This document shows positions 33,955 through 42,152 of a DNA stretch of 64,000 nucleotides, in pieces. The position numbers and the translations under genes are program-made. Below the pieces are notes generated by a model. It did no database searches. It saw only the letters and a program-made list of their open reading frames with translations, and was not told where the DNA came from. Source of the DNA: Flavobacterium geliluteum (GTDB lineage Bacteria > Bacteroidota > Bacteroidia > Flavobacteriales > Flavobacteriaceae); NCBI RefSeq assembly GCF_017948595.1, contig NZ_JAGFBV010000024.1:1-64000 (forward strand). Reading direction: 5' to 3'. Numbering within the stretch: the first letter of the stretch is position 1; each line of letters begins with the position of its first letter.

Positions 33955-35442
33955 TTACGAATTAAACCATCCAGCTACTAATTCATCTTCAAACGAAGTT
34001 GCATTTTTATGAATGAATTCGTTGGTGTTTTTATTATAAGAATAATCTAATGCCCAGTTTTGGTGGTTTTTTGCCAAGTCTTTGATGCTGTCGCAAACAA
34101 AAGCAATTTCTTTATAGGTAGTAGTCGGGTGAATAGACATTCTAATCCATCCCGGCTTTTTGATCAAATCTCCAATGGTAATTTCGTTGACCAGTTTATT
34201 CGAAGTTTCCTGATCTACGTGCAGTAGAAAATGCCCGTACGTTCCGGCACAACTGCATCCGCCTCTCGTCTGAATCCCAAATTTATCATTCAATAATTTT
34301 ACACCCAGATTAAAATGCAAATCATCAATAAAAAACGAAACTACTCCCAAACGATTTTTGTGCTGTCCCGCCAAAATTTTAATATTCGGCACGCCATCCA
34401 AAGCATTAAAAACATAGTCAACAATTTCGTGTTCACGCTGCAAAATGTTTTCGATCCCCATTTCTTCTTTCAGCTCAATAGCCAAAGCTGTTTTGATAAC
34501 CTGAAGAAAACCGGGAGTTCCGCCATCTTCTCTCTCCTCTATATTATCAATATATTTGTGCTCACCCCAAGGGTTTGTCCAACTCACAGTTCCTCCTCCC
34601 GGGCAATCCGGGATCATGTTATGGTATAGTTTTTTATTGAAAATCAACACACCTGAAGTTCCTGGCCCACCCAAAAATTTATGAGGCGAAAAGAAAATGG
34701 CATCCAAATACGCTTCTGGATCTTCAGGATGCATATCTATAGGTACGTAAGGTCCTGAACAGGCAAAATCTACAAAACAAACTCCGTGATGCTTATGCAT
34801 TAATTTGGCAGCTTCATGAAAAGGTGTTTTCAACCCTGTTACATTCGAACATGAAGTGATAGAAGCAATTTTGATCGTTCTGTCACTATATTTCTCAAGT
34901 AATAAAGCTAAATTATCCAGACAAAAAAGACCTTTCTCACAAGACGGAATAATTTCGACATCTGCAATCGTCTCTAACCAAGAAGTCTGATTGGAATGGT
35001 GCTCCATGTGCGAAATAAAAACAATCGGTTTTTTTTCTGCAGGAACAACAGTATGATTTTTAAGATTTTCGGGGATTTTTAGTCCCAAAATACGTTGAAA
35101 TTTATTGACAACACCTGTCATTCCAGTGCCATCTGTAATCAAAACATCATCCTGATTTGCGTTGGCATGACGCTTTATAATATCTCTGGCATGATGGTAC
35201 GCCTTTGTCATGGCAGTACCTGACACGGTGGTTTCTGTATGTGTATTGGCAACAAAAGGCCCAAATTGATTGAGAAGTTTCTCTTCTATAGGGCGATACA
35301 ATCTTCCGCTGGCAGTCCAATCGGTGTAAACAATTTGTTTTTTGCCATAAGGAGACATAAATTCTTGATTTACACCCACAATATGCTGTCTAAAATCCTG
35401 AAAATAGGTCTCTAAAGTGATGGTATTATTTTTGCTATCCAT
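33955..35442 (-). CDS. Class V aminotransferase-fold PLP enzyme (cysteine-desulfurase-like)
   Basis: A 495-residue PLP enzyme, longer than IscS/SufS (about 400). The PLP lysine is in FFSPHKFLGGPGTSGVL (near residue 246). The THTETTVSG segment, SHMEHHSNQ and the late RGGCSCAGTYGH loop, with a possible catalytic cysteine, place it near cysteine desulfurases/selenocysteine lyases. The N-terminal 60 residues and the 60-residue tail are extra. It has no isc or suf neighbours, so the acceptor of the sulfur, if any, is unknown. Monocistronic. Confidence 0.85.
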   Translation of the reverse strand: MDSKNNTITLETYFQDFRQHIVGVNQEFMSPYGKKQIVYTDWTASGRLYRPIEEKLLNQFGPFVANTHTETTVSGTAMTKAYHHARDIIKRHANANQDDVLITDGTGMTGVVNKFQRILGLKIPENLKNHTVVPAEKKPIVFISHMEHHSNQTSWLETIADVEIIPSCEKGLFCLDNLALLLEKYSDRTIKIASITSCSNVTGLKTPFHEAAKLMHKHHGVCFVDFACSGPYVPIDMHPEDPEAYLDAIFFSPHKFLGGPGTSGVLIFNKKLYHNMIPDCPGGGTVSWTNPWGEHKYIDNIEEREDGGTPGFLQVIKTALAIELKEEMGIENILQREHEIVDYVFNALDGVPNIKILAGQHKNRLGVVSFFIDDLHFNLGVKLLNDKFGIQTRGGCSCAGTYGHFLLHVDQETSNKLVNEITIGDLIKKPGWIRMSIHPTTTYKEIAFVCDSIKDLAKNHQNWALDYSYNKNTNEFIHKNATSFEDELVAGWFNS

Positions 35443-35620
35443 TGTTGTGCCTTAGTTTGACTGCAAATATATTGCTTTTTTATAGAATTGCGAATTTATC
35501 AATTATAAACTTCAAACATTAAATAACCTTTTGGTATCTTTAATTAATTAGTAATTTTATAAATAATTTATCATAATATTCTATCGGATTAATAGGCTTA
35601 ATAAACTTAAAAAATAATAT

Positions 35621-36151
35621 ATGGAAAATGTAGCTGTAGCCACTTTTGGCGGGGGGTGTTTCTGGTGTATAGAAGCTGTAATTCAGCGTTTAAAAGGGGT
35701 AGAAAGTATAAAATCAGGATATTCCGGAGGGTTTATTAAAAATCCACCTTATCGTGAAGTGTGTACAGGCAGAACTGGTCACGCCGAAGTGATACAAGTA
35801 AGCTTTAACCCTGACATAATTTCATACCATGACTTAATTTTCATTTTTATGACGAGTCATGATCCCACAACCCTTAACAGACAAGGAGCTGATGCGGGAA
35901 CACAATATCGCTCTATTATTTTGTATCATGACGAGGCGCAGAAAGCAATTGCAGAACAAGTAATTAAGGAAGTACAGCCTGCTTACAGCGATCCTATTGT
36001 AACCGAATTAAAGGCTTTAGAAGTGTTTTATGAAGCAGAGGAAGATCATCAAAACTACTACAATAACAATCAGGATGCACGTTATTGCCAGATCGTAATT
36101 GATCCTAAAATACAGAAATTAAAAAAAATGTACGCAGATAAATTAAGCTAA
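35621..36151 (+). CDS. msrA: Peptide-methionine (S)-S-oxide reductase
   Basis: A 176-residue MsrA. The catalytic motif GGGCFWCIEAVIQRL (near residues 9-23) holds the nucleophilic Cys, and GYSGG and GHAEVIQVSF are conserved. GADAGTQYRSII and a YCQIVIDPK near the C-terminus complete the fold. It reduces methionine-S-sulfoxide in oxidised proteins using thioredoxin. There is no signal peptide, so it is cytosolic. It lies next to selO on the same strand with a palindrome between them. Confidence 0.95.
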   Translation: MENVAVATFGGGCFWCIEAVIQRLKGVESIKSGYSGGFIKNPPYREVCTGRTGHAEVIQVSFNPDIISYHDLIFIFMTSHDPTTLNRQGADAGTQYRSIILYHDEAQKAIAEQVIKEVQPAYSDPIVTELKALEVFYEAEEDHQNYYNNNQDARYCQIVIDPKIQKLKKMYADKLS

Positions 36152-36201
36152 TTTACAGCTCCAGCTTATTATTTGAATAAAGCATTACAGACTGAAAGCA
36201 A

Positions 36202-36246
36202 TTAGTCACAGATTAAATGTTTTTAAAACTGTTAATCTGTGGCTAA
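36202..36246. repeat. Palindrome upstream of selO (dispersed repeat family 2)
   Basis: TTAGTCACAGATTAA (36202-36216) and TTAATCTGTGGCTAA (36232-36246) pair at 14 of 15 positions with a 15-base loop. It ends 14 bases before the selO start and resembles the palindrome after selO. Confidence 0.75.
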
Positions 36247-36260
36247 AAATCAAAATTACA

Positions 36261-37832
36261 TTGATGAAAAACTTAAAAATAAACAATAGATTTACCAACG
36301 AATTACCCGCTGATACTAATGAAACCAACGAAGTTCGTCAGGTGTCTAATGCAGTATTTTCGTTTGTAAATCCAACAACACCTTCCAGCCCAAAACTTAT
36401 ACATGCGTCTGAGGAAGTAGCAAAATTGGTTGGTATTACCGAGGATGAAATACATTCGGAATCTTTTTTGAATGTGTTTTCCGGAAAAGAAGTTTTGCCG
36501 CATACACGCCCGTATGCTATCTGTTATGCAGGACATCAGTTTGGCAATTGGGCGGGACAGCTTGGTGATGGTCGCGCCATCAACTTGACAGAAGTTGAGC
36601 ATGATGATGCTTTTTTTACGCTACAACTTAAAGGAGCAGGAAAAACACCTTATTCCAGAACGGCAGATGGTTTGGCAGTTTTGCGCTCTTCTGTAAGAGA
36701 GTATTTGTGCGCAGAAGCAATGCATTATTTGGGAGTACCCACTACCCGATCGCTTTCGCTAATGCTATCGGGCGATCAGGTTTTACGTGATATTTTATAC
36801 AACGGAAATCCTGCTTACGAAAAAGGTGCCATCGTGTGTCGTGTAGCGCCGTCTTTTATTCGTTTTGGAAGTTTTGAAATGTTGACCGCTCGAAATGAAC
36901 TCAAAAATTTGAAGCAATTTGTAGAGTATAACATCAAATATTACTTTCCAGAAATCAAAGGAGAACCCAAAGAGCAATATTTACAATTTTTCCAGAAAGT
37001 AGTCGATACAACCCGTGAAATGATCGTGCATTGGCAGCGTGTCGGGTTTGTGCACGGTGTGATGAATACCGATAATATGTCGATTCACGGTATTACAATA
37101 GATTATGGTCCTTATGGCTGGTTAGAAAACTACGACCCAAATTGGACACCTAATACAACAGATAGTCAAAACAGGAGATACCGTTTTGGTAATCAACCCC
37201 AAATTGCACAGTGGAATTTGTACCAATTGGCAAATGCCATTTATCCTCTTATTAATGAAGCAGAGCCTTTAGAAAAAATATTAGCCTCTTTTATTACTGA
37301 TTACGATTCAGATTATAAAACCATGTTTTTAAATAAATTAGGGCTTTTTACTTCAACCGAAAGTGATAGTAAACTGATTGCTGATTTAGAAGCTACTCTG
37401 CAACTATCTGAAACAGATATGACCCTGTTTTTTAGAAATTTGAGCAAAGTAAAAAAGGAAGATTCTGCAAATAAAGCTTTAGAAATAATACAGGACGCTT
37501 TTTATCTGCCTGAAGAAATTACAGGTGAAATTTTAGATTTTTGGACAAAATGGTTCACGATTTACATCGAAAGATTGAATGCAGAAAATCTATCAGATGA
37601 AAGCCGTTCGCAAAAGATGAATCTCGTAAATCCAAAATATGTGTTACGAAATTATATGTCACAACTGGCCATAGATACCGCTGATCAGGGAGATTATTCG
37701 CTTATAAACGAATTGTATTTACTTTTGCAAAAACCGTACGATGAGCAACCAGAATTTGAAAAATGGTTTGCCAAAAGACCCGATTGGGCACGATCTAAAG
37801 TAGGCTGTTCTATGCTTTCTTGTAGCTCTTAA
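36261..37832 (+). CDS. selO: SelO/YdiU protein adenylyltransferase
   Basis: A 523-residue pseudokinase-fold enzyme that transfers AMP to Ser, Thr or Tyr of other proteins; the family is tied to redox stress. Conserved stretches include YAGHQFGNWAGQLGDGRAI, LQLKGAGKTPYSRTADG, RSSVREYLCAEAMHYLGVPTTRSL, HGVMNTDNMSIHGITIDYGPYG and NQPQIAQWNL. The C-terminus is CSMLSCSS, where many relatives have Cys or Sec in the same tail. The pairing with msrA upstream and the convergent ypdA gene downstream suits an oxidative-stress role. The start may be the second Met of MMKNL. Confidence 0.95.
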   Translation: MMKNLKINNRFTNELPADTNETNEVRQVSNAVFSFVNPTTPSSPKLIHASEEVAKLVGITEDEIHSESFLNVFSGKEVLPHTRPYAICYAGHQFGNWAGQLGDGRAINLTEVEHDDAFFTLQLKGAGKTPYSRTADGLAVLRSSVREYLCAEAMHYLGVPTTRSLSLMLSGDQVLRDILYNGNPAYEKGAIVCRVAPSFIRFGSFEMLTARNELKNLKQFVEYNIKYYFPEIKGEPKEQYLQFFQKVVDTTREMIVHWQRVGFVHGVMNTDNMSIHGITIDYGPYGWLENYDPNWTPNTTDSQNRRYRFGNQPQIAQWNLYQLANAIYPLINEAEPLEKILASFITDYDSDYKTMFLNKLGLFTSTESDSKLIADLEATLQLSETDMTLFFRNLSKVKKEDSANKALEIIQDAFYLPEEITGEILDFWTKWFTIYIERLNAENLSDESRSQKMNLVNPKYVLRNYMSQLAIDTADQGDYSLINELYLLLQKPYDEQPEFEKWFAKRPDWARSKVGCSMLSCSS

Positions 37833-37899
37833 TTTTGGCTACAAATTAAAGACATTATAAAGATTAAATCTGTGTAAAACCTTTAATTTGTGGCTAAAA
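37833..37899. repeat. Palindrome downstream of selO (dispersed repeat family 2)
   Basis: TTTTGGCTACAAATTAAAG (37833-37851) and CTTTAATTTGTGGCTAAAA (37881-37899) pair at 17 of 19 positions. It begins directly after the selO stop and ends directly before the convergent ypdA stop, so it could be the terminator for both. The half ending GTGGCTAAAATC is shared with the copy at 36202-36246. Confidence 0.75.
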
Positions 37900-38868
37900 T
37901 CATTTCGAAGTAATGTAATCTACAATCATAGTGGCATGTACACGCGAATTCTCGATAAACCATTTATGAGTTTGCATTCCGCCACAAATCACTCCTGCCA
38001 GAAACAAGCCTTTAACATTAGTCTCCATAGTATCAGGATTATAGCTAGGTATTTTTAACTCATCGCCAGAGAGTTGTATTCCCATCTTTTCCAGAAATAT
38101 CAAATCTGGCTTGTAACCTGTCAATGCGAGAACAAAATCATTTTCTATGGTAATTTTTCCGTCCGGAGTTTCAATTTCAACTTCATTTTTACGAATTTCA
38201 GTAATATTCGATTCAAAATAAGCTTTTATACTTCCCTCTGCAATTCTGTTTTCGATATCGGGTTTTGCCCAATATTTTACTCGATTATTGATTTCGTTTT
38301 TACGAATCACCATTGTTACGTTTGCGCCTTTTCGCCAACATTCTAAAGCTGCATCTACAGAAGAATTATTTGCACCAACAACCAAAATATTTCTAAAAGC
38401 ATATTCGTGCGCTTCTTTATAATAATGACTAACTTTGGGCAAATTCTCGCCTTTTACATTCATTTCAATCGGAATATCATAAAATCCTGTCGCAATAATA
38501 ACATTTTTTGCTTCATAAGAAGTTGTATCTGTTCCTACATGAAAAGCGGCATTTTCAAGTTGATAAACTTCTGTAACTTTTTCGAATAAATGGATATTGA
38601 AATTAAAATATCGATGAATATTTCGATAATATTCCAAAGCTTCTTGACGACCCGGTTTTGGCGCAAGACAATTAAACGGAATATTTCCAATTTCTAGTCT
38701 TTCTGCTGTCGAGAAAAAAGTCATGTACAACGGATAATTAAAAAGACTGTTGACAATTGCACCTTTTTCAATAATTAAATAGTGTAATTTTTTTTTCTGT
38801 GCTTCAATTGCGCAAGCGAGACCAATCGGGCCACCGCCCACAATAATCAGATCGTATAGTTGTGTCAT
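37900..38868 (-). CDS. ypdA: YpdA-type flavin-dependent bacillithiol disulfide reductase
   Basis: A 322-residue pyridine-nucleotide-disulfide oxidoreductase without a redox CxxC, as in YpdA/Bdr. The FAD loop is LIIVGGGPIGLACAIEAQKK (residues 7-26), the NADPH loop is ILVVGANNSSVDAALECWRKG (near 160), and ALTGYKPD plus the final GLFLAGVICGGMQTHKWFIE are conserved. It would reduce bacillithiol disulfide with NADPH. Bacillithiol occurs in some Bacteroidota; its biosynthesis genes are not in this window. A CYTH gene follows upstream with 7 bases between, so the two form a transcript. Confidence 0.88.
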   Translation of the reverse strand: MTQLYDLIIVGGGPIGLACAIEAQKKKLHYLIIEKGAIVNSLFNYPLYMTFFSTAERLEIGNIPFNCLAPKPGRQEALEYYRNIHRYFNFNIHLFEKVTEVYQLENAAFHVGTDTTSYEAKNVIIATGFYDIPIEMNVKGENLPKVSHYYKEAHEYAFRNILVVGANNSSVDAALECWRKGANVTMVIRKNEINNRVKYWAKPDIENRIAEGSIKAYFESNITEIRKNEVEIETPDGKITIENDFVLALTGYKPDLIFLEKMGIQLSGDELKIPSYNPDTMETNVKGLFLAGVICGGMQTHKWFIENSRVHATMIVDYITSK

Positions 38869-38875
38869 AAAGAGC

Positions 38876-39349
38876 TTATTTTTCCCAATCTTTAAAAGGT
38901 TTTTTACTCAAATAAGCATTATAATAGCGCTCATCATTGGTTACCTCTTTGCCCAACCAATCTGGTTTTTCAAAAGTTTCTGTTTCTGAGTTTAATTCGA
39001 TTTCAGCCATTATTAAACCTTCATTTTCGCCATAAAATTCATCAACTTCAAATACATGATTTCCTAATTTTATTTCGAAACGCGTTTTTTCAATTTTTCC
39101 TTTTTCGCATAATTTTAATAATTCCTGTGCTTCTACAATCGGAATTTCATTTTCCCACTCAAAACGCGACATCCCGCCTTGACGACCAATTCCTTTAATC
39201 GTGATAAAACCTCTCTCTCCTTTTATTCTAATGCGAACTGTTCTTTCTGGAAGTGAGCTCAAATATCCCTGAGCAATTTTATTTTGGGTAAAAGCTTCCT
39301 TTTTGAATTGGTCTGATTTCACTAAAAATTTACGCTCAATCTCTATCAT
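38876..39349 (-). CDS. CYTH-domain triphosphate tunnel protein
   Basis: A 157-residue CYTH protein. The N-terminal EIERKFLV is the ExExK metal/triphosphate motif, and the strands RTVRIRIKGERGFITIKG and FEVDEFYGENEGLIMAEIEL line the tunnel. Members are tripolyphosphatases or class IV adenylate cyclases; here triphosphatase is the more common assignment for short bacterial forms. It lies 7 bases upstream of ypdA in transcription order. Confidence 0.88.
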   Translation of the reverse strand: MIEIERKFLVKSDQFKKEAFTQNKIAQGYLSSLPERTVRIRIKGERGFITIKGIGRQGGMSRFEWENEIPIVEAQELLKLCEKGKIEKTRFEIKLGNHVFEVDEFYGENEGLIMAEIELNSETETFEKPDWLGKEVTNDERYYNAYLSKKPFKDWEK

Positions 39350-39543
39350 TTGTGTTGTAATTTAATTATAATGCAAGTTACTCATTTTAATTAAAACATA
39401 AATCTGAGTTATAATTTTTTAAAATTTTATCATAATTCAAAAAATAATGTATTTACTTACATTATAAAACAAAAATAACTGATTACTAATAGGTTATATA
39501 ATTTAATTTTTACTAAATTTGATCCAACCTTAACATTATAACT

Positions 39544-40452
39544 ATGTCTAAAAAAGCACTTTATTTGCTAGGCATTGCTGTAACCATCATTTTGGGAACT
39601 TTTTTATATCTCAAATTTTGTTGCAATTGCTGTATGAAAACGCCAATAGTTGATACTGAAAAAACATCAATTGTGAAGGCAACGGACGCTAATTTTGTCC
39701 CTTTTGTTTTAAATGGTTCAGGAATTGATTATCATACAAATGATAATTTTAAGTTTTTGAAAAACAGCGCTACTATTATTACTCCGGTAAGTGATTCAAT
39801 ATCAATTGGTATTGAAAATTTAAAATCTTTTTTAACTACAAATGCAAAGCAAAAAATCACTATTACGGGTTATGCTACTTCGGAAGAAACCAACACCACA
39901 AAATTTGAGAATCTTGGTTTAGCGAGGGCACACGATGTAAAAACATTCTTTGTTTCTAAAGGTTTGTCTGAAAATCAATTAGTGATAAAAGGTGAAATTA
40001 TTGATGAATGGAAAATGGCTGCAGATACTTTATTGGGTCCGGCCGAGTATACATTTGAACCAATGAGTACAGATACAACCTCTGATGAATGGAGTATGCT
40101 GAAGGAAAAAATTAACGGAAGTCCTCTAATTTTACATTTTAACACCAACCAAACTTCTGATAATTTAACGGCGGAGGAAAAGCAAAAAATGGCCGACATC
40201 ACTAAATATGTTTCACATGTTAGCAATGCCACTATCATGGTAGTTGGTCACACAGATGATGTAGGCAACAGAGATTCAAATATAATTTTGGGTGAAAAAC
40301 GTGCAGAATTTATCAAGAATTATTTAACTCAAAAGGGCATTAAATCCGACCGCATTACAACAGAGTCAAAAGGGCCTGACGAACCAATTGACGAAAATGC
40401 CACTACTGAAGGCAAAGCAAACAATAGAAGAACCGTTATTACCATCAAATAA
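39544..40452 (+). CDS. OmpA-family protein with two peptidoglycan-binding-like domains
   Basis: A 302-residue protein anchored by one membrane segment (residues 6-26) followed by a CCNCC cysteine cluster. Two OmpA-like domains follow. The first covers about 85-150 (SISIGIENLKSFLTTNAKQK, ITITGYATSEETNT, NLGLARAHDVKTFFVSKGL). The second covers about 195-302 and is more canonical (MVVGHTDDVGNRDSN, LGEKRAEFIKNYLTQKGI, NRRTVITIK). The second carries the Asp and Arg that bind diaminopimelate. It is co-transcribed with a helix-hairpin-helix membrane protein 18 bases downstream. A TAAATTTG element at 39514-39521 is a likely promoter. Confidence 0.85.
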   Translation: MSKKALYLLGIAVTIILGTFLYLKFCCNCCMKTPIVDTEKTSIVKATDANFVPFVLNGSGIDYHTNDNFKFLKNSATIITPVSDSISIGIENLKSFLTTNAKQKITITGYATSEETNTTKFENLGLARAHDVKTFFVSKGLSENQLVIKGEIIDEWKMAADTLLGPAEYTFEPMSTDTTSDEWSMLKEKINGSPLILHFNTNQTSDNLTAEEKQKMADITKYVSHVSNATIMVVGHTDDVGNRDSNIILGEKRAEFIKNYLTQKGIKSDRITTESKGPDEPIDENATTEGKANNRRTVITIK

Positions 40453-40470
40453 TTAATAAAATATACTATT

Positions 40471-41028
40471 ATGAACATACCTTGTATCTTAATACCTGCG
40501 CTAGTGGGATTAATCTGTGGAATTTTAGGCTACTTACTTGGGAAGATGAACTCCAAAGATGGCGATACTTCTTTGGCTGTTTCTTTGCAATCAGAATTAG
40601 ATGCTTGCAAATCAAATACAAAAAACTTAAATGCTAAAATTACAGCTATGGAAGCCGATTTGACTGCAAAAAACAATATTATTTCATCAACTTCGCAATC
40701 TTTTACCGCAAAAGCAAGTCCTACGATTGTTTTTGATGAAGCATTGGCCATGGCTGTTTTTGGTAAAAGAATAAGAGAAAATGATTTGAAAATCGTCGAA
40801 GGAATTGGCCCAAAAATTGAAGCGTTATTCAATGATTCAGGCATCAGAACATGGCTTGATCTTTCGGAAACACCAACGGAAAGACTACTGGCTATTTTGG
40901 AAGCCGCCGGCGAAAACTACTCCATGCACAATCCTAGTACCTGGAATAAGCAAGCTTTGTTTGCTTATCAGGGAAAATGGCAGGAACTTAAAGACTGGCA
41001 GCAAAGTTTGCAGGGAGGAAAAGAATAA
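40471..41028 (+). CDS. Membrane-anchored coiled-coil protein with a helix-hairpin-helix domain
   Basis: A 185-residue protein. Residues 3-24 are a membrane helix (CILIPALVGLICGILGYLLG) and 35-75 a short coiled coil. From about 100 there is a helix-hairpin-helix motif, LKIVEGIGPKIEALFNDSGI, followed by a helical tail with Trp residues. This HhH type also occurs in ribosomal or DNA-binding proteins and in DUF4332-like domains. Whether it binds nucleic acid at the membrane or only protein is unknown. It is paired with the OmpA-like gene and ends at a UUCG-loop terminator. Confidence 0.75.
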   Translation: MNIPCILIPALVGLICGILGYLLGKMNSKDGDTSLAVSLQSELDACKSNTKNLNAKITAMEADLTAKNNIISSTSQSFTAKASPTIVFDEALAMAVFGKRIRENDLKIVEGIGPKIEALFNDSGIRTWLDLSETPTERLLAILEAAGENYSMHNPSTWNKQALFAYQGKWQELKDWQQSLQGGKE

Positions 41029-41049
41029 AAACTAAAAACATTCACTTCA

Positions 41050-41075
41050 AAAACTGACTTCGGTCAGTTTTTTTT
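41050..41075. terminator. Terminator with TTCG loop
   Basis: AAAACTGAC (41050-41058) and GTCAGTTTT (41063-41071) close a TTCG tetraloop, followed by TTTT. It serves the OmpA/HhH operon and overlaps the end of menC on the other strand. Confidence 0.9.
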
Positions 41076-42120
41076 ATACTTTTTCTAGAAAACTTGAGTC
41101 CCAATTGACAGTAGGATTGTACCATAATTGTCCCTTTGAAACTTCAAGAGGAGATTCGAAGTTATTGGTGTAAAGTGCGCCAGTTCCTAATCCCTGAGGC
41201 ATCGTTGTATTTTTAAGAAATGTCCATTGCGCAATAGCGTTGAGTCCAATATTACTCTCTAATGCCGATGTGATCCACCAAGCAATTTTATATCTCTCTG
41301 CCAAATCAATCCATTCTTGCGTTCCTCTGAAACCTCCAATAAAACTTGGTTTTAAAATAATATATTGTGGCTTTATTTCCTGTAATAATTTTTCTTTTTC
41401 CTCAAATGTAAAAATACCAATCAACTCTTCGTCTAACGCGATAGGAAAAGGTGCTGTTTTACACAAATCTGCCATTGCCCGAACATCTCCTTTTTTAATA
41501 GGTTGTTCTATGCTATGTAATTGAAAAACATGTAATTTATGTAATTTATCTAAAGCTTCGCTTAAAGAAAAAGCACCATTAGCATCTACACGAATTTCTA
41601 TCTGTTCAGCTGAAAAATGAGCTCGTATAAAATGTAATAACTCGAGTTCTTTTGAAAAATCGATAGCACCAATTTTAAGTTTGATACAGGTAAATCCTTC
41701 TATTAACTTTTCCTCGATTTGCTCTTTCATAAAAGCGGGCTCTCCCATCCAAACTAAGCCATTTATGGTTATAGATTTAGAATTATTGGTAAAATCTGAA
41801 GGAAACAACAAATAAGGATTTACGCTTTTTAAGGATAAAAAAGCCATTTCTATTCCGAATTGTATTGATGGAAATTCTAGTAACGATTCCCACAATACTT
41901 TTTCTCCCAAATCTATATTTTGGCAAACCCAACTGAGTTTTTCCTCATAATCATTTCGATCATCTGCGCTCAAGCCTCTTAGAATACCACACTCGCCTAT
42001 TCCTTTTTTACCGTTTTCTACGAGAACGATAAACCATGTTTCTTTTTGAGTCATTACGCCTCGAGAAGTTCCGGAAGGACGTTTAAACTCGAGCATGTAT
42101 TTGTGGTAAGTAGCTTTCAA
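41074..42120 (-). CDS. menC: o-Succinylbenzoate synthase
   Basis: A 348-residue enolase-superfamily enzyme that dehydrates SHCHC to o-succinylbenzoate in menaquinone synthesis. The catalytic set is visible: KLKIGA (KxK), RVDANGAFS (Asp), SIEQPI (Glu), ALDEELIG (Asp/Glu) and ILKPSFIGG (Lys). The N-terminal capping domain covers residues 1-100. It is 32 bases downstream of the TPR-protein gene and belongs to the minus-strand group with menA and menB. Confidence 0.93.
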   Translation of the reverse strand: MKATYHKYMLEFKRPSGTSRGVMTQKETWFIVLVENGKKGIGECGILRGLSADDRNDYEEKLSWVCQNIDLGEKVLWESLLEFPSIQFGIEMAFLSLKSVNPYLLFPSDFTNNSKSITINGLVWMGEPAFMKEQIEEKLIEGFTCIKLKIGAIDFSKELELLHFIRAHFSAEQIEIRVDANGAFSLSEALDKLHKLHVFQLHSIEQPIKKGDVRAMADLCKTAPFPIALDEELIGIFTFEEKEKLLQEIKPQYIILKPSFIGGFRGTQEWIDLAERYKIAWWITSALESNIGLNAIAQWTFLKNTTMPQGLGTGALYTNNFESPLEVSKGQLWYNPTVNWDSSFLEKV

Positions 42121-42152
42121 AATGTTTTTTAATATATAAATGACTTATTTTT

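Noticed and set aside
33955..35442. The class V PLP enzyme as DndA for the dnd remnant
   Set aside because: It is 29 kb away, in core-like surroundings, and about 100 residues longer than DndA/IscS; no link to the element is visible.
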